Positions 13,764 to 14,676 of a DNA stretch of 14,676 nt are shown here, in pieces (the stretch's first letter is position 1; each line of letters begins with the position of its first letter). Under the pieces are notes generated by a model that saw only the letters and a program-made list of their open reading frames with translations, made no database searches and was not told the DNA's origin. This DNA comes from an uncultured Collinsella sp. (GTDB lineage Bacteria > Actinomycetota > Coriobacteriia > Coriobacteriales > Coriobacteriaceae): NCBI GenBank assembly GCA_902493915.1, contig CABUQY010000038.1:1-14676 (forward strand), given 5' to 3'. A program made the position numbers and the translations under genes.

Positions 13764-14676
13764 TTATTCCGATACAGTAGCTTCTCGTTGATTTTTCTCC
13801 TGCGAAGATGAGTGGCGGGAAATAAGGTCAAAAGCCATCTCGTAGCACATTTTTCTATATTCACATGATGCAGGGTGTAGACTCTTGGGCAAGTAGCCGT
13901 GCTCGTCTGCAGCCTCCCAGCTACAGCCCCCACCACAGAAAGACCGAGCCCAACAGTCCGTACAGTCAATTCTTTTTTCGACACCCTGACTCCAGTTTTC
14001 AATATACCTAGTTTCGTCAATTCCGGTGACGATGTTGCCCATTTTGAATCGCATCATCCCGACAAACCTGTGACAGGGGTATACGTCCCCTTCGGGAGTC
14101 ACGGAAATAAAACGCCTGCCAGCCCCGCATCCGACAAAGGCGATCCTGTTGCTCATAATCAAATCAACTGCAGTTTTCAATGTTCTAAACAAGGGCTTTT
14201 CCCCTTGATCAATCTGTTTGAGATATTGATCCGCCAAATCTATTAGGCCCGCCCTGATTTTGTTTAATGAGTGTTCGTCGAGTTTGATATTCTCATCGAA
14301 TGAGCTCACGGGCGAGAAGTAAATCCTTCTGAAGCCCATCTCTTTAAACTGAAGATAGTCTTCAACAAGGTTACAGTTATTATTTGTTAAGGTCGCTCTT
14401 GCGCCGAAGGGGAACGACTCGGAAAAACGACGAACGTTTTTGTCGATATCGGAGAAAGAGCCGCCTCCCGTCTTGTACGGGCGCGATGCATCGTGCTTGC
14501 ATCCTGTACCATCGAGACTAATCAGAACAGAAAACCCGTGCTCCTTGAAAGAATTCAGGTTGATTTCCGATCTCAGCCGAACACATTGAGCAAATAGGCC
14601 ATTCCCACAGCTAGCCGAACGCCCCCGAGGCCCCATCCGGGCCCCGGGGGCGGCATTTTCCCAGTTGAAGGAACGG
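13764..14676 (-). CDS. Radical SAM/SPASM peptide maturase, 5' end missing
   Basis: The unique part (upstream limit 14558) begins LNSFKEHGFSVLISLDG. It contains the SLDG and 'HDASRPY' stretch of the radical SAM core's second half, 'GARATLTNNN', and a full SPASM domain. Counting from the in-frame ATG at 14636, the SPASM cysteines are 170, 188, 225, 228, 234, 238, 258 and 264 ('CTDCWARSFCGGGC'). These hold auxiliary Fe-S clusters that bind peptide substrates. The N-terminal third with the CX3CX2C SAM-cluster motif is not in the window. The open frame continues through the inverted repeat to the edge, but the repeat-encoded residues do not look like radical SAM sequence. The gene is therefore truncated in the genome or cut by the assembly. 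It probably crosslinks Cys to Asp in the two precursors downstream. The C-terminal end is complete. Confidence 0.82.
   Translation of the reverse strand, partial: RSFNWENAAPGARMGPRGRSASCGNGLFAQCVRLRSEINLNSFKEHGFSVLISLDGTGCKHDASRPYKTGGGSFSDIDKNVRRFSESFPFGARATLTNNNCNLVEDYLQFKEMGFRRIYFSPVSSFDENIKLDEHSLNKIRAGLIDLADQYLKQIDQGEKPLFRTLKTAVDLIMSNRIAFVGCGAGRRFISVTPEGDVYPCHRFVGMMRFKMGNIVTGIDETRYIENWSQGVEKRIDCTDCWARSFCGGGCSWEAADEHGYLPKSLHPASCEYRKMCYEMAFDLISRHSSSQEKNQREATVSE
14558..14676. repeat. Right arm of the 119-bp exact inverted repeat
   Basis: Reverse complement of 1-119 without mismatch. Its inner edge falls inside a codon of the maturase reading frame (Leu27 counted from ATG 14636), so the repeat forms the 5' end of that open frame. 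Upstream of this point the sequence is GC-rich and unlike the AT-richer maturase. Confidence 0.95.
14620..14652 (+). terminator. GC-rich terminator-like hairpin in the right repeat arm
   Basis: Mirror of the hairpin at 25-57: a 14-bp stem with one mismatch, followed on the plus strand by GGCATTTT. It would act on transcription leaving the window to the right. Confidence 0.5.

Noticed and set aside
1..14676. Transposon bounded by the 119-bp inverted repeat
   Set aside because: The segment carries core genes (dnaX, recR), and there is no transposase at the ends or target duplication; a dispersed repeat or assembly overlap fits better.

Overview
The window looks like a Coriobacteriia genome, most likely Collinsella or a close relative. 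This is inferred from high-GC coding sequence with strong GGAGG-type ribosome binding sites, the gene order dnaX-ybaB-recR, and the style of the intergenic GC-rich repeats. No rRNA, tRNA or CRISPR array is visible.

Positions 1-375 hold only repeats: one arm of a 119-bp exact inverted repeat (the other arm is 14558-14676), then three tandem 62-bp units that each form a hairpin. Positions 376-5441 are core genome: a YcxB-like membrane protein (minus strand), dnaX, a small membrane protein (minus strand), ybaB and recR, closed by a strong terminator. Positions 5688-9376 form a tight three-gene signalling operon: a secreted or anchored protein with a Ser/Gly linker, a Ser/Thr protein kinase with four C-terminal membrane helices, and an FHA-domain protein likely to read phosphothreonine.

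At about 9490 the composition drops to a more AT-rich accessory segment that runs to the right end. It holds a badly decayed SAM-dependent methyltransferase pseudogene, a fused permease-ATPase ABC exporter, an IS110-family transposase remnant, and a minus-strand cluster. That cluster contains a radical SAM/SPASM peptide maturase (5' end missing), two short Cys-rich precursor peptides with the same MKHIHP leader start, and a 35-residue membrane protein.

The precursors are the most interesting find. One (13181-13360) is only 59 codons, and the other starts at a GTG. Nearly every Cys is followed by Asp after two or three residues, the pattern expected for Cys-Asp thioether (ranthipeptide/freyrasin-type) RiPPs. 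The working model is that the maturase crosslinks the peptides and the ABC protein exports them. The island is partly degraded, and the maturase runs into the terminal inverted repeat, so it may be truncated in the genome or only cut by the assembly.
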